64,000 bases of DNA from Caldilineaceae bacterium (lineage in GTDB: Bacteria > Chloroflexota > Anaerolineae > Caldilineales > Caldilineaceae): positions 86,268 to 150,267 of the forward strand of contig JAPKMW010000014.1 in assembly GCA_026645575.1 (NCBI GenBank). Reading direction: 5' to 3'. Every line of letters begins with the position of its first letter. The first letter of the stretch is position 1. The notes beneath the pieces are model-generated. The model was not told the DNA's origin. It saw only the letters and a list, made by a program, of their open reading frames with translations, and made no database searches. Of this stretch, positions 35,971 to 45,167 are shown one piece after another. A program made the position numbers and the translations under genes.

Positions 35971-36648
35971 TTGGAGAAACAAGCCAAAGCGCAAGAAAGC
36001 TACCAGCGCTTAAACCGCTTCTTTGGTGAGCCAATCTGGGCGCCCTGCCCGGATGCCGTGGATGAGTTGATCGCAACCATTTTAAGCGCAAATACCAATG
36101 ATATCAACAGTGGGCGAGCCTTTGCGCAACTCAAAGCCCGCTTCGGCGATGATTGGGACGCTGTCCGGTTAGCCCCCTTAGATGACATTAAGGCGGCGAT
36201 TCGTCCGGCCGGTATGTATCATCAAAAGGCGGCCCATCTGGTCGCCACCCTGGAACAGATCAAACGCGAGCAGGGCGACTATACGCTCACCCACCTGGCG
36301 ACCTTGCCGGTGCAGGAGGCGTTGACCTACTTAACCCGTCTTCCTGGCGTCGGTCACAAAACCGCCAGTATTGTTCTGCTCTTCTGTTTTAACTTGGGTG
36401 CGTTTCCGGTGGATACCCACATTCAACGCATTAGCCAACGCCTGGGGTTGGCTAGCCGCCGCGCCAGCCCGGAAAAGATCAAAGCCACTTGGGAAGCGCT
36501 CCTGCCCCCAAGTCGCTTCTATGCCCTCCATCTCAACTTGATCCGTCATGGCCGGCAAATCTGCCTGGCCCGCCTCCCTAAATGCGCCCTCTGTCCGCTC
36601 CAAAGTGTTTGTGATTATTACAACAATACGGGAGAGTGGCAGGGGTGA
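35971..36648 (+). CDS. nth: Endonuclease III-like DNA glycosylase
   Basis: 225 residues from a TTG start, supported by AGAGGAG nine bases upstream. The helix-hairpin-helix LPGVGHKTASIVL carries the catalytic Lys, and the GAFPVDTHIQR segment carries the catalytic Asp. A [4Fe-4S] site C-x6-C-x2-C-x5-C is visible at the C-terminus (C-LARLPK-C-AL-C-PLQSV-C). The family removes oxidised pyrimidines in base-excision repair. Length is normal. Convergent with the kelch/DUF11 gene, with a strong palindrome between them. Confidence 0.93.
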   Translation: MEKQAKAQESYQRLNRFFGEPIWAPCPDAVDELIATILSANTNDINSGRAFAQLKARFGDDWDAVRLAPLDDIKAAIRPAGMYHQKAAHLVATLEQIKREQGDYTLTHLATLPVQEALTYLTRLPGVGHKTASIVLLFCFNLGAFPVDTHIQRISQRLGLASRRASPEKIKATWEALLPPSRFYALHLNLIRHGRQICLARLPKCALCPLQSVCDYYNNTGEWQG

Positions 36649-36686
36649 CGAAGTTGGTTGTTTCGTTGATTTCGCACCCGCAACGA

Positions 36687-36757
36687 CTAACCCGCTCACA
36701 GCCGGTCCGTGACCGGCGTCCCTAACGCCGGTCACGGACCGGCTGTGAGCGGGTTAG
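36687..36757. repeat. Long intergenic palindrome, copy 2, between convergent genes
   Basis: Perfect 33-base arms (36687-36719 and 36725-36757) around a CCCTA loop. Each arm contains CCGGTC-CGT-GACCGG or its complement. It lies 38 bases after the nth stop and 16 bases from the stop of the convergent kelch/DUF11 gene, a good position for a two-way transcript end even without T-runs. Confidence 0.93.
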
Positions 36758-36773
36758 CAACTTGGTGACTACC

Positions 36774-38660
36774 TCACCGTTTCACCAACGGCAAATAGGC
36801 ATTGAACGCTGGGTTGGAGACAGCACGACTGACGACGGCGGCGCTGCCACCGCCACTATTCCAGGTGATGCGCGCCCCATCGTTGACGATGACAACGCCA
36901 TCGCCATAGAGCGGCGGTAAGCCATCGACTAGGGTGACGGCGGTAGTGCGACCGCGCGCGGTTGGCCCTTCCTGGCTTGTCACCCGGTAGTCATAGTTGA
37001 CCAGGCTTTGGCCGGCGCGGACCACCAACTCCACCGTGGTCTTACTATCAGCCGTCAGGGTTGGGATTGACCAGCGGGCAATATTGTTAACCGGCGCACT
37101 GTCGCTGCCACTCACATAAATTGCTCCATAGGGAAGGGTGTTGGTGACGACAAGGTTGGAGAGCGTGGTGGGTGCATTGTTGGTAATGGTAAAGCGATAG
37201 GTCGCCTGGCTGCCCTTGCTGACCGCCGCCGGCGCTTCAATGTCAATGGTCAAGGCGGGGGGGACGGCGGGCGTCGGCGGCAAGGGCCGACGGGCGCGGT
37301 AGGCAACTTCGCCGCTGGCCCCAGCGCCTACTGCACCCACTTGCCAGGAGATGAGATCGCCGGCTTTGTTGCCGGTGGTGCTAAAGCTACCCTGGCTGGT
37401 GCGTACACTGCCTTCCACCAATTCAACGAAGTTGGGGATGCGGTTTGTGATGATCACATTGGCAAGCTGGGTGGGCGCTTGATTTTGATAAGTAATGGTA
37501 TAAGCAACTTCGCCGTCCGGTGCAACCCAGTGCTGCGGCAGATTTTGGATGGCAATGACCAACCCTGGCGTTGGTGTGGGCGTCGGCGTGACCGTCGGGG
37601 TGGGGGTTGGCGTCGGCGGTGGGGGGGCGGCCGAATGGTAGACGGCGCTCTCATACTCGTTTTCACTACGTAGCCCCGCGGCGACAAAGATATACTCTGC
37701 ATCAAAGCGATTGACCGTGACTGCGGTCATGCGGTAGATCGACGCCGGCAGCGCCGGCCCCGGTTGCCACTGGCCCAGCGCGCCATTGGCGTCAAGCGCT
37801 GCGGTGTAGACTTGATTGAAGACCTGATCATTGTTGCGACCACCTAGGATGACCAACTGCTGATCATGGATCAACGCTGCGTGATAGAAGAGCGGCGTCG
37901 GCAAGGTATAGCTTTGCCAAGCCGTCAAAGTGCCGTCACCATTGGCGCCGGCCACATAGACCACACCGGAGGTAGTCTCATTGCCGCTGAAGCCGCCGGT
38001 GACATAGAGTCGCTGGCCGTCGGTGGTGATGGCTAACCGGTAAAGGGCCTGGGGTAGATCGCCTACCCGTTGCCAGGGGCCGAGGCCACTGCCCTGCAAC
38101 GACGCTGCGTAGACCGCCTGCTGCGCCTGTGTACCATTCCAGCCGCCGGCCACATAGATCCGCCCATTGAAGACGACGGCATCATGCAGGTCGAGCGTTG
38201 TTGGGTAAGGGGGCATTGCTGCCCAGCCGCCGATGCGGCCATCGCTCAAAATCGGCGCACGCCAGACTTCGGCGCGTGTACCCTGGCCATCCCAGCCGCC
38301 GATGACAAAGAGCGCATCCCCAGCGACCACGGTGGCATGGAGGTAGAGCGGCAGGGGCAATTGGCCGACAACTGTCCAATTTTCCAGCCCGCCGTCTGTT
38401 TTGAGACGCGCCCCGTAAATCGCGGCAATGCCGGCTTCGCTGTTATTCTTGCCGCCGACGGCATAGATAAAGTCGCCATAGGTCACAGCGTCGGTGCTCG
38501 CCAGCCCTTCCGGCAGGGCTGTGGTGCTGTTCCATTGCGTAATCGGCACGGCGCGCGAAGGAAACCAGTCCCATTGGGTTGCCAGCAGCGCCAGCGTTAG
38601 GCTGGTCAGCGCCAGCCAAAAGGGTAAGCGTTGGGAGAGAGATGATGGTTGCTTGCTCAT
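36774..38660 (-). CDS. Secreted kelch-repeat / DUF11 protein with LPLVKR tail
   Basis: 628 residues. An N-terminal hydrophobic segment (about 12-30) is a signal or anchor. Residues about 45-345 hold about six kelch-like repeats (IYAVGG, LFVIGGWDG, IYVAGGWNGT, LYVTGGFSGN, LVILGGRNND, IFVAAGLR), enough for one beta-propeller. A Thr/Pro linker follows (about 350-370), then two DUF11-like domains (YTITYQNQAPTQLANVIITN; YRFTITNNAPTTLSNLVVTN). The protein ends AYLPLVKR. Its start overlaps the stop of the upstream pseudokinase gene by one base, so they form one operon. Probably an extracellular binding protein. Confidence 0.85.
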   Translation of the reverse strand: MSKQPSSLSQRLPFWLALTSLTLALLATQWDWFPSRAVPITQWNSTTALPEGLASTDAVTYGDFIYAVGGKNNSEAGIAAIYGARLKTDGGLENWTVVGQLPLPLYLHATVVAGDALFVIGGWDGQGTRAEVWRAPILSDGRIGGWAAMPPYPTTLDLHDAVVFNGRIYVAGGWNGTQAQQAVYAASLQGSGLGPWQRVGDLPQALYRLAITTDGQRLYVTGGFSGNETTSGVVYVAGANGDGTLTAWQSYTLPTPLFYHAALIHDQQLVILGGRNNDQVFNQVYTAALDANGALGQWQPGPALPASIYRMTAVTVNRFDAEYIFVAAGLRSENEYESAVYHSAAPPPPTPTPTPTVTPTPTPTPGLVIAIQNLPQHWVAPDGEVAYTITYQNQAPTQLANVIITNRIPNFVELVEGSVRTSQGSFSTTGNKAGDLISWQVGAVGAGASGEVAYRARRPLPPTPAVPPALTIDIEAPAAVSKGSQATYRFTITNNAPTTLSNLVVTNTLPYGAIYVSGSDSAPVNNIARWSIPTLTADSKTTVELVVRAGQSLVNYDYRVTSQEGPTARGRTTAVTLVDGLPPLYGDGVVIVNDGARITWNSGGGSAAVVSRAVSNPAFNAYLPLVKR

Positions 38661-41557
38661 TATTCACCTGATGATTGTCCACCCGAACCGGAATCACCGC
38701 CGCCGCGATAGTAGGTAAAGCGATAGCCGCCCCCCAAATATTGCATGCGTTCGTAGCTTGGCGTGGTTCGGACAAGTAAAACGCCCCAAAGGTATTCCCC
38801 GGTGTCAAATGTTCCGCCCAATTGCTCATCTAGCCGTGGCAGATCGAGAGTGACATTGAGGTTCGTCGTTGGCGCCGCCAGGCCAAAGCTTTGGCGGAGC
38901 GGATCCTGACCAGCTTTCCAGAAGACAAGCTCAAAGGCATAGCCCTCGCTGGGGGTAAAGTTGGCCGTCCAGCTAAAGGTCTGTTGCCTTTCCCCGCTGT
39001 TACCGTCACCAGGCGCAACCGGTTCAATCGAGCCGGTGACGGCGGTTGGGGTCGGCACAGGCGTATCGGTGACCGTGGGGAGCGGGGTGTTGGTGGGCCG
39101 CGGCGTGTTTGTCGGCGGCACGGGCGTATTGGTGGCCGTGGGGAGCGGAGTATCGGTCGCCGTCGGCGGCACGGGCGTATTGGTGGGCCGTGGCGTATTC
39201 GTCGGCGGCACCGGTGTGTTGGTGGCGGTTGGCCGCGGCGTATTGGTGGCAGTTGGTCGTCGTGTACTCGTCGCTGTAGGTCGCCGTGTGTTGGTGGCTG
39301 TTGCGGTAGGCGGCACAGTATTCGTGGGCGTCGCCGTTGGTTGCACTGTATCGGTCGCCGTTGGACGCAATGTCGCCGTTTTCGTTGCCGTTGGCACAGC
39401 CGTATTGGTGTTGGTGGGCCGCGGCGTATTCGTCGGCGGCACAGGTGTATTGGTCGCCGTGGGTATGGGCGTCAGCGTATTGGTTGCGGTCGGCGCCGGC
39501 GTCGCGGTATTGGTGGCTGTTGGCGGCTGTGTATTGGTAGCCGTCGGCGCTACCGTGGCCGTGGCTGTTGGTAAAGCCGTATCGGTCGCTGTTGCCGTTG
39601 GTTGCGGCGTATTCGTTGCCGTCACTTCTGGTGTGGGGGTATCGGTTGGCTGCAAGATCGGCGTTGCCGTCGGCTGCACCGTATTCGTGTTGGTGGCCGT
39701 AGCCGGCGGTTGGGGCGTGTTCGTTGCCGTTGCCGTGGCTGTCGGTAAGGCTGTAGGGGTGGCTGTCCGTGACGGTGTGTGGGTGGTCGTCGCTGATGGT
39801 CTTTGGGTCACTGTTGGCGCTGGGGTATGGGTCGCCGTTGGCGCGCCAAGGGTTGGCGTCAAGGTGGTTGGCAGCGTCGCGGTGATAGCTGCCAATGTGT
39901 TTGTAATGCTTGGCGTGGCCTCGTCTGCCACAACGGTCACGACCCGTTGTGCGGTGGCAACTACATTGCCGTTTTCGTCCAGCACGGCTGCGATAATATC
40001 ATACGCGCCCGGCTGGTTTAAATCTGTAATGAACGACCAGGTGCCGGAGACTTTGGTTGCGGTGCTACCCAGCGGTTTTCCATTGACCTGCACCTGTACG
40101 GCTACCCCCGGTTCAGCCGCGCCATTGATGATTACCTCGCCGGCGGCAACCGAGCCGGCCAGCAACCCTAATGGATCAATAACCAGCATGGAAGCTGTCG
40201 CCGTAGTTGTAGTCGTGATCCCGCGGAGTGATGCCACTGGAGTTATGCGGTCAGTTAATGGTACGCCAGTTGTTGGTGTCGTCTGTGTCATGACCGCTGC
40301 GCCGGCGGGCAAAGCCGTCGTTGTGAGCAGTGCGGGCGACGTGACCGTGGTGGTGGGTACATTGGCGACAATAATGACAGCCGGTGTTACCGTAGTTGTC
40401 GCTATTTCACTCACCGCCGGCGCCACCGTTGGCAGTGACGTGGTGGCTGTCACCAGCACAACGGGGGTCAGCATCAGCGGTTCGGCGGTTAACTGCGCCA
40501 CTACCCCATCCGATCCCAGTAGACCGCGCAGTTGGCTGACAAGAGCGCCCCCTTGTGTTGTCGACAAAAAAGCAAAGCGTTCGCCAAACCAGCCCAAACC
40601 GGCGCCGGTGAGAAGGACGAAGCAGAGAAGGGCAGCCAGCGGCAGCAGAATCAGCGTTGCCAATCCGCGGCGTTGGTAGGCAACCGTGCGCTCTGTGACC
40701 GGTAACGCCGTCCGCCACTGTGTGCTTTGGAGAAAGGCATTGGCAAACTCGCCGGCGCTGGCATAGCGTACATTCGGGTCTTTGGCCAGAACCAGCTTCA
40801 GCACATAGATCATGGCGGGCGGCAAGGTGGGGTTGATCGATTCAGGGGGAATGGGCGGCTCTTCAACAATGGCATGAAGCAGTTGCTGCGTGGTTTCACC
40901 GGCAAAAGGTGGCGTGCCTAACAGCATGGCATAGAGAACAGCTCCCAGGCTATAGATGTCGGCGCGAAAATCGATTGCTTCGCCGGCTTTGGCCTGTTCC
41001 GGCGCCATAAAGGGAGAAACAAAAGCAACCGGATTGTTAGCCGTGTTTTCGGCTGTGGTGGAAGACGCGGCGCTACCAACATGGATCGCTTGGGCAAAGC
41101 CATCCAACAAGACCTCATTGTCGTTCGTAATCAAGATTTGGTCCGCGGTAATATGACCGTGGATGAAGCCCTGCTGATGGGCATAGTCAAGTGCAGCGGT
41201 CAGCGCATTGAGGATATACGCAGCCGCTTCGTGATTGACGACACTATTGGCCCACCGTAGGCGTTCTGCCAGCGACTGCCCCTCTACCCACTGTGTGGCA
41301 ATGTAGAAAAAGCCTTGGCTCTCCCCAACATCGACTGTCGCTACCAACCCAGGGTGCTGCAAGCGCATCGCCTGGCTACCGATCTTTAGGAAATGTTCAA
41401 CCAAAGTCGGCTGTTGCGCCGCTTCAGGCGTTAGGATGTGTAAAGCAACGGGTTGCCCACTGCGCTGATCCGTTGCTTGAAACCGATTGGTAATCGGGGA
41501 GCGGCCTGTTTGACTGTGAAGTTGAAACGGACCAACATGTTGTTGAAAATCAGTCAT
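38660..41557 (-). CDS. Membrane pseudokinase with long Thr/Pro extracellular linker
   Basis: 965 residues. Residues 1-285 have a Ser/Thr-kinase fold (APE and [10 protein letters not shown] are kept), but key catalytic positions are altered: the beta3 Lys is His (VALHIL, H40), HRD Asp is His and the downstream Asn is Gln (IHGHITADQ), and DFG reads DGF. The Gly-rich loop is also lost. A membrane helix follows at about 298-320. Outside are an Ig-like domain (about 460-550), a Thr/Pro/Asn repeat linker of about 300 residues (TATNTP-type units), and a C-terminal beta domain (about 845-950). It probably senses or scaffolds rather than phosphorylates. Co-transcribed with the kelch/DUF11 gene. Confidence 0.88.
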   Translation of the reverse strand: MTDFQQHVGPFQLHSQTGRSPITNRFQATDQRSGQPVALHILTPEAAQQPTLVEHFLKIGSQAMRLQHPGLVATVDVGESQGFFYIATQWVEGQSLAERLRWANSVVNHEAAAYILNALTAALDYAHQQGFIHGHITADQILITNDNEVLLDGFAQAIHVGSAASSTTAENTANNPVAFVSPFMAPEQAKAGEAIDFRADIYSLGAVLYAMLLGTPPFAGETTQQLLHAIVEEPPIPPESINPTLPPAMIYVLKLVLAKDPNVRYASAGEFANAFLQSTQWRTALPVTERTVAYQRRGLATLILLPLAALLCFVLLTGAGLGWFGERFAFLSTTQGGALVSQLRGLLGSDGVVAQLTAEPLMLTPVVLVTATTSLPTVAPAVSEIATTTVTPAVIIVANVPTTTVTSPALLTTTALPAGAAVMTQTTPTTGVPLTDRITPVASLRGITTTTTATASMLVIDPLGLLAGSVAAGEVIINGAAEPGVAVQVQVNGKPLGSTATKVSGTWSFITDLNQPGAYDIIAAVLDENGNVVATAQRVVTVVADEATPSITNTLAAITATLPTTLTPTLGAPTATHTPAPTVTQRPSATTTHTPSRTATPTALPTATATATNTPQPPATATNTNTVQPTATPILQPTDTPTPEVTATNTPQPTATATDTALPTATATVAPTATNTQPPTATNTATPAPTATNTLTPIPTATNTPVPPTNTPRPTNTNTAVPTATKTATLRPTATDTVQPTATPTNTVPPTATATNTRRPTATSTRRPTATNTPRPTATNTPVPPTNTPRPTNTPVPPTATDTPLPTATNTPVPPTNTPRPTNTPLPTVTDTPVPTPTAVTGSIEPVAPGDGNSGERQQTFSWTANFTPSEGYAFELVFWKAGQDPLRQSFGLAAPTTNLNVTLDLPRLDEQLGGTFDTGEYLWGVLLVRTTPSYERMQYLGGGYRFTYYRGGGDSGSGGQSSGE

Positions 41558-41613
41558 AATTTTTTCTGGAAAATTTCGTCATTATATAGTGATTGATCGT
41601 GATTTGATTCGTT

Positions 41614-41695
41614 GTAACGACTTAACCCGCTCGTAGCCAGTCCGTGACTGGCGGTCCATCGCCAGTCACGGACTGGCTACGAGCGGAGTCGTTAC
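41614..41695. repeat. Long intergenic palindrome, copy 3
   Basis: A 27-base perfect arm pair (41627-41653 and 41660-41686) around a six-base loop, extended by GTAACGACT (41614-41622) with AGTCGTTAC (41687-41695) across a small bulge. The arm contains CCAGTC-CGT-GACTGG. Unlike most other copies, it is upstream of the nearest gene (pseudokinase) rather than just after a stop. Confidence 0.9.
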
Positions 41696-42093
41696 GACTC
41701 GTCTAAGTCAATTGAATTATACAATAGGTATTCATTCCCCATACTCTATATAATCGTTTTGGCGGATAAAATCCTTCCGAAAGTAAGCAATTTGTCAGGA
41801 AGTGAGGGGTAACAGGCGCCAACCAAGATCGCAAGTGGTCATGCGGTGGTAACTTTACCTGTTTCTTACTCTCCTAAGTTATACTCACAAGCAGCACAAG
41901 AAGTAACCCATTACTCGTGTAAAAAGTGTTACTTCTGGCGCTTATGGGTATATCTATACATGATACTGCTCTCACTGTACACTACTTGTCCTAGAAAAGG
42001 TAGGCAAAATGTAATACTTTCTATGAAGGATTCCAGGTAAGATGACGATTAAGTATTAAAAAAATAACGGTAATCATTGACCCTCCGCTTGAT

Positions 42094-42220
42094 CACAACT
42101 TGAACACAAGCAACTACTCAGCCTCAGGGGCGCAGCACTGGTCAGACGATGGTAGGATGAAAAACTATGCCTGACCAGTGCCACGCACCTGAGCAGTTAC
42201 GAACACAACTTGAACACAAG
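42094..42220. repeat. Imperfect inverted repeat bracketed by 17-base direct repeats
   Basis: CACAACTTGAACACAAG occurs at 42094-42110 and again at 42204-42220. Between them, CTCAGG...CACTGGTCAG (42123-42145) and CTGACCAGTG...CCTGAG (42171-42193) form 23-base arms with about 20 matches. The arrangement resembles a small non-autonomous mobile element with duplicated flanks, although 17 bases is long for a target duplication. Confidence 0.65.
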
Positions 42221-42262
42221 TGGCTCTGATCAACGGGCGCTTGCAAATTGGAGAGAAACAAG

Positions 42263-44365
42263 ATGGCTTTACACTCATGGCATGATTTAGTAAGACGATA
42301 TAGTTACCTGACGGTCTGCCTGGCGTTTGTGCTGGTTGGCAGCATTTTCGCTACTGACACACCGGCAACGGGCGGGACAATCCCTGTGGGGACGATAGTT
42401 GTTCGTAAGGTTTTGCAATCCTTCCCTAATGATACAACTGCCTTTGCCTTTCGCGCGAATAGCGCCTTAGGCGGCAGTCAATTTGTGCTTACCCATAATG
42501 GCGTCAAACAGTTTAGCGATGTGCCGGCGGCGAATGGCTATCGCGTGACGGAGACCGTTCCCGACGGTTGGGTGCAGGCCGGCGCAACCTGTGATAACGG
42601 GGATGACCCGACAAGCAATATTGTAGTCAAGGATAAAGAAACGGTAACTTGCACCTTTACCAACTATAATACGGCCCTCGGTCTGATGCTGATTATGAGC
42701 GAAGGTGATGTTACTGTGCGACCTGGCAATCTCCTCACCTATACATTAACCTACGCAAACTACGGCCTCTTTGATACAGCCAATGTGCTGTTAACAACGC
42801 AAGTGCCTGAGCATACAACCTATGCCGGTAATACCTGGAGTTGCTTGCCCAGCGGTCTGGCCGGCAGCACCTGCACCTTTGCCGTGGGCAAGGTCAACAA
42901 AAACGCAAGCGGGCAAATTCGCTTTGTGGTGCGGGTTCATCCCACGGTTCCCGCCGGTGTCGCTGAAATTCGCAACCGTTCGGCGATTGGTACGGCGCTC
43001 GTTGCAGAAGTCGATGTAGATACGGAGACGACCCCACTCGATGCTGCGCCTGATCTCCAACTGATCAAAAGTGATGAGAGCAATAGCGCCATACCAGGCA
43101 ACACGTTGCGCTATCGATTGAACTATAAAAATCAGGGCAACCAAGGGGCGACCGCTCTCGTACTGACCGAGACGCTGCCAGAGCATACCACCTTTGATGG
43201 CGGAAATAGCAGTAACGGCTGGCAATGTGTGGCCTCTACTTGTCGTCTCTTGCTCCCTGATCTGGCGGCAGGCGCCCAGGGCGTCACCAATTTTGCCGTC
43301 TTGGTGAATAATCCATTGCCGACCGGCGTCACCACGATTCGCAACAGCGCCGGCATTGCCGACGATGGCAGCAATGGCAGTGACCCGACCCCGAACGATA
43401 ACCGGGCCACGGTGCAAACGCCGGTCAATCGCACCGTGCGCATGGTCGCGACCAAAAGTGACACCCTGCTTGTTGACGCCGACGGTGATAGCGTGCCATC
43501 CCCCGGTGATACGTTGGAGTATGTTGTCACCATTCGCAACCATAGCGATGTCGGGGTGGCGAACGTCCTCTTCCGTGATACGCCCGATCCCCACACCCCC
43601 TTGTTGCCCACGGTCGAAAGCAGCCAAGGCAGTGTCATCACCGGTAATGGCGCCAATGACACCGACGTTGTCGTCGCTTTGGGGGATCTAGCCGGTAACG
43701 GCGCCAGCGCCACCATTCGTTTCCGGGTTCAAGTGCAAAACCCACTGCCGCTCAATGTCACTGCCGTGCAAAACCAGGGCGTTGTCAGCAGCAGCGACTT
43801 TGGCGAGCTGGTGACTGACGATCCGGATACGACCGAAAGCAACGACGCCACCCGCACGCCATTGCGCGCCTTTGCCCAACTGCGCGCCACGTTGACCGAC
43901 TATCTCTTTGTTGATCACGATGGCAATGAAGTCGCTTCTGTTGGCGACACGCTGATCTATCGGCTTGCCATTCAAAATACCGGCAACGGGGTCGCCGGTG
44001 GCGTGCAGATCGCTGTCGCGCCAACCCCTGGGTTGGCTCTAGTGGCCGGCGCTGTCGCCACTAGCTTGGGCACAGTGGGGCAGGGGAATAGCGTTGGTGA
44101 TGGCGCCCTGCGCATTGACATTGCCGAATTGCCTGTGGGCGTCAATGTGCTGATCAGCTATCAGATGCGCATTACCGAGAGCGCGCAAGGGGTGGTGCAA
44201 AATCAAGCGACCATTACCGTGACGAACGGCCTTGTCAACGGCGCCGGTGAACTGGTGAGTGACGATCCTGATGTCAACGGCGCAGCGGATGTGACACAGA
44301 CCTTGCTGGGCGAGAGCGTGGCAACCTTGCAAGAGTTTTATTTGCCGCTGGCCGCGCGGCGGTAG
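42263..44365 (+). CDS. Secreted DUF11-repeat surface protein with LPLAARR tail
   Basis: 700 residues from ATG 42263 (GGAGAG upstream). Signal segment at about 16-37. Residues about 45-135 are a prealbumin/SpaA-like domain (GTIVVRKVLQ ... FRVTETVPDGW-like ... VTCTFTNYN). Four DUF11 domains follow, each with LTYTLTYANYG / LRYRLNYKNQG / LEYVVTIRNHS / LIYRLAIQNTG openings. The protein ends EFYLPLAARR with no membrane helix, Lys/Arg-rich anchor or LPxTG. DUF11 proteins are commonly cell-wall or sheath components. A bidirectional terminator separates it from convergent rpsT. Confidence 0.85.
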   Translation: MALHSWHDLVRRYSYLTVCLAFVLVGSIFATDTPATGGTIPVGTIVVRKVLQSFPNDTTAFAFRANSALGGSQFVLTHNGVKQFSDVPAANGYRVTETVPDGWVQAGATCDNGDDPTSNIVVKDKETVTCTFTNYNTALGLMLIMSEGDVTVRPGNLLTYTLTYANYGLFDTANVLLTTQVPEHTTYAGNTWSCLPSGLAGSTCTFAVGKVNKNASGQIRFVVRVHPTVPAGVAEIRNRSAIGTALVAEVDVDTETTPLDAAPDLQLIKSDESNSAIPGNTLRYRLNYKNQGNQGATALVLTETLPEHTTFDGGNSSNGWQCVASTCRLLLPDLAAGAQGVTNFAVLVNNPLPTGVTTIRNSAGIADDGSNGSDPTPNDNRATVQTPVNRTVRMVATKSDTLLVDADGDSVPSPGDTLEYVVTIRNHSDVGVANVLFRDTPDPHTPLLPTVESSQGSVITGNGANDTDVVVALGDLAGNGASATIRFRVQVQNPLPLNVTAVQNQGVVSSSDFGELVTDDPDTTESNDATRTPLRAFAQLRATLTDYLFVDHDGNEVASVGDTLIYRLAIQNTGNGVAGGVQIAVAPTPGLALVAGAVATSLGTVGQGNSVGDGALRIDIAELPVGVNVLISYQMRITESAQGVVQNQATITVTNGLVNGAGELVSDDPDVNGAADVTQTLLGESVATLQEFYLPLAARR

Positions 44366-44375
44366 TCTTGCACCC

Positions 44376-44406
44376 GCTCGTAGCCGGTCACGGACCGGCT
44401 ACGAGC
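44376..44406. repeat. Half-size member of the long palindrome family, copy 4
   Basis: GCTCGTAGCCGGTC-ACG-GACCGGCTACGAGC is a single perfect palindrome with 14-bp arms, equal to one arm of the larger copies. It begins 11 bases after the DUF11 gene stop. Confidence 0.85.
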
Positions 44407-44415
44407 AGCGTTAGC

Positions 44416-44460
44416 AAAAGAAAAGAGGGAACTGTGCGACACAGTTCCCTCTTTTCTTTT
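44416..44460. terminator. Bidirectional rho-independent terminator
   Basis: Perfect 21-bp stem (44416-44436 with 44440-44460) around a CGA loop, beginning with AAAAGAAAAG and ending with CTTTTCTTTT, so each strand gives a GC core plus a U-rich end. It serves the DUF11 protein gene on + and rpsT on -. Confidence 0.95.
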
Positions 44461-44481
44461 GGGTCGTCTGCTTATGTCCGT

Positions 44482-44754
44482 TTAGGCCGCGACGGCATTC
44501 AACTTGTTGAGCGCCTGCATCAAGCGGCTCTTGCGGCGAGCGGCATTGTTCGGGTGAATAACCCCCTTGGCCGCCGCGCGATCCAGCGTTTGGATCGCGG
44601 CTTGCACCGCCTCGACGGAGGTGGCGTCGTTCCCCTCCATCGCGCTGCGGGCGCGCTTGACGGCGGTGCGGGCGCCACTGCGCAGGGTGCGGTTGCGGGC
44701 TGCCCGCTTGGGGGCCTGCCGGTTACGCTTCTCGGCGGACTTAATGTTTGCCAT
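44482..44754 (-). CDS. rpsT: 30S ribosomal protein S20
   Basis: 90 residues, very basic, beginning MANIKSAEKRNRQAPKRAARN, the conserved S20 N-terminus, with the C-terminal KGVIHPNNAARRKSRLMQALNKL helix. It binds 16S rRNA in the small subunit. AAGGAG precedes the ATG by about nine bases. Single-gene unit ended by the terminator at 44416-44460. Confidence 0.98.
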   Translation of the reverse strand: MANIKSAEKRNRQAPKRAARNRTLRSGARTAVKRARSAMEGNDATSVEAVQAAIQTLDRAAAKGVIHPNNAARRKSRLMQALNKLNAVAA

Positions 44755-45001
44755 GTGCTAAAACTCCTTGTTTGCTCTAGTTTAATCGATAGTACTGATC
44801 TACGGCCACAGTTTTTTGTTTTTTGTTTACAGTTTTTTGTTTACAGTTCAACAATTGCATTCAACTCATCTATTGATCAACCGCAGCGGCGGTTTGGTGC
44901 TATCCACAAGCGGATAGTATACCGCGACTTCGGCGGTTTGTCGAATTTGGGGAAAGAAGAATTCTTTATGACCGAATAAACTCCTATCAATTCGCTGCTA
45001 A
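44755..45001. other. Region upstream of rpsT, AT-rich repeats
   Basis: Contains tandem-like ACAGTTTTTTGTTT words at about 44808-44850, and on the opposite strand these give A-rich blocks that may lie in the rpsT promoter area. No gene seen. Confidence 0.4.
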
Positions 45002-45166
45002 CAGTTCGTTTACCTCGACTGCGGCTTCACCGGCGAGTACTATGCCCAGGAAACCGGCATGTGGCACCTACGGGCGCGCGACCTGCACCCGTCGCTGGGC
45101 CGCTTCCTGAGCGCCGACCCGGTGCAACCCAACGTACCCGGCACGCAAGGTTACAGCTATATTCTA
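45002..45166 (+). pseudogene. Rhs/YD-repeat core remnant
   Basis: In one frame this stretch reads QFVYLDCGFTGEYYAQETG then MWHLRARDLHPSLGRFLSADP and VQPNVPGTQGYSYI, the conserved Rhs core boundary normally near the C-terminus of very large YD-repeat proteins. A TAA lies directly before it and nothing else of an Rhs gene is present; the frame runs out inside the convergent DUF2085 gene. It is a fragment left by deletion or recombination. Confidence 0.85.
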
Positions 45167-45167
45167 C

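Larger units (their letters stand above)
41558..42262. other. Intergenic region with two palindromic elements
   Basis: About 700 bases with no convincing gene; a 64-codon frame at 41846-42040 has no family resemblance or ribosome-binding site. It contains one copy of the long palindrome family (41614-41695) and an imperfect inverted repeat flanked by 17-base direct repeats (42094-42220), both listed separately. The remainder is AT-richer and probably carries divergent promoters for the pseudokinase gene and the DUF11 protein gene. Confidence 0.6.

Noticed and set aside
38961..40679. A 572-codon Val/Gly-rich frame opposite the pseudokinase gene
   Set aside because: It is the mirror of the Thr/Pro/Asn repeat linker: repetitive ACN/CCN codons give stop-free GTN/GGN on the other strand. 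No family resemblance, signal peptide or ribosome-binding site.
41846..42040. 64-codon frame in the intergenic region
   Set aside because: No ribosome-binding site, no family resemblance, and composition matches the surrounding non-coding DNA.
44880..44925. Replication origin near rpsT or the dnaB cluster
   Set aside because: Only an isolated ATCCACA-like word occurs; no cluster of DnaA boxes, dnaA or dnaN in the window.
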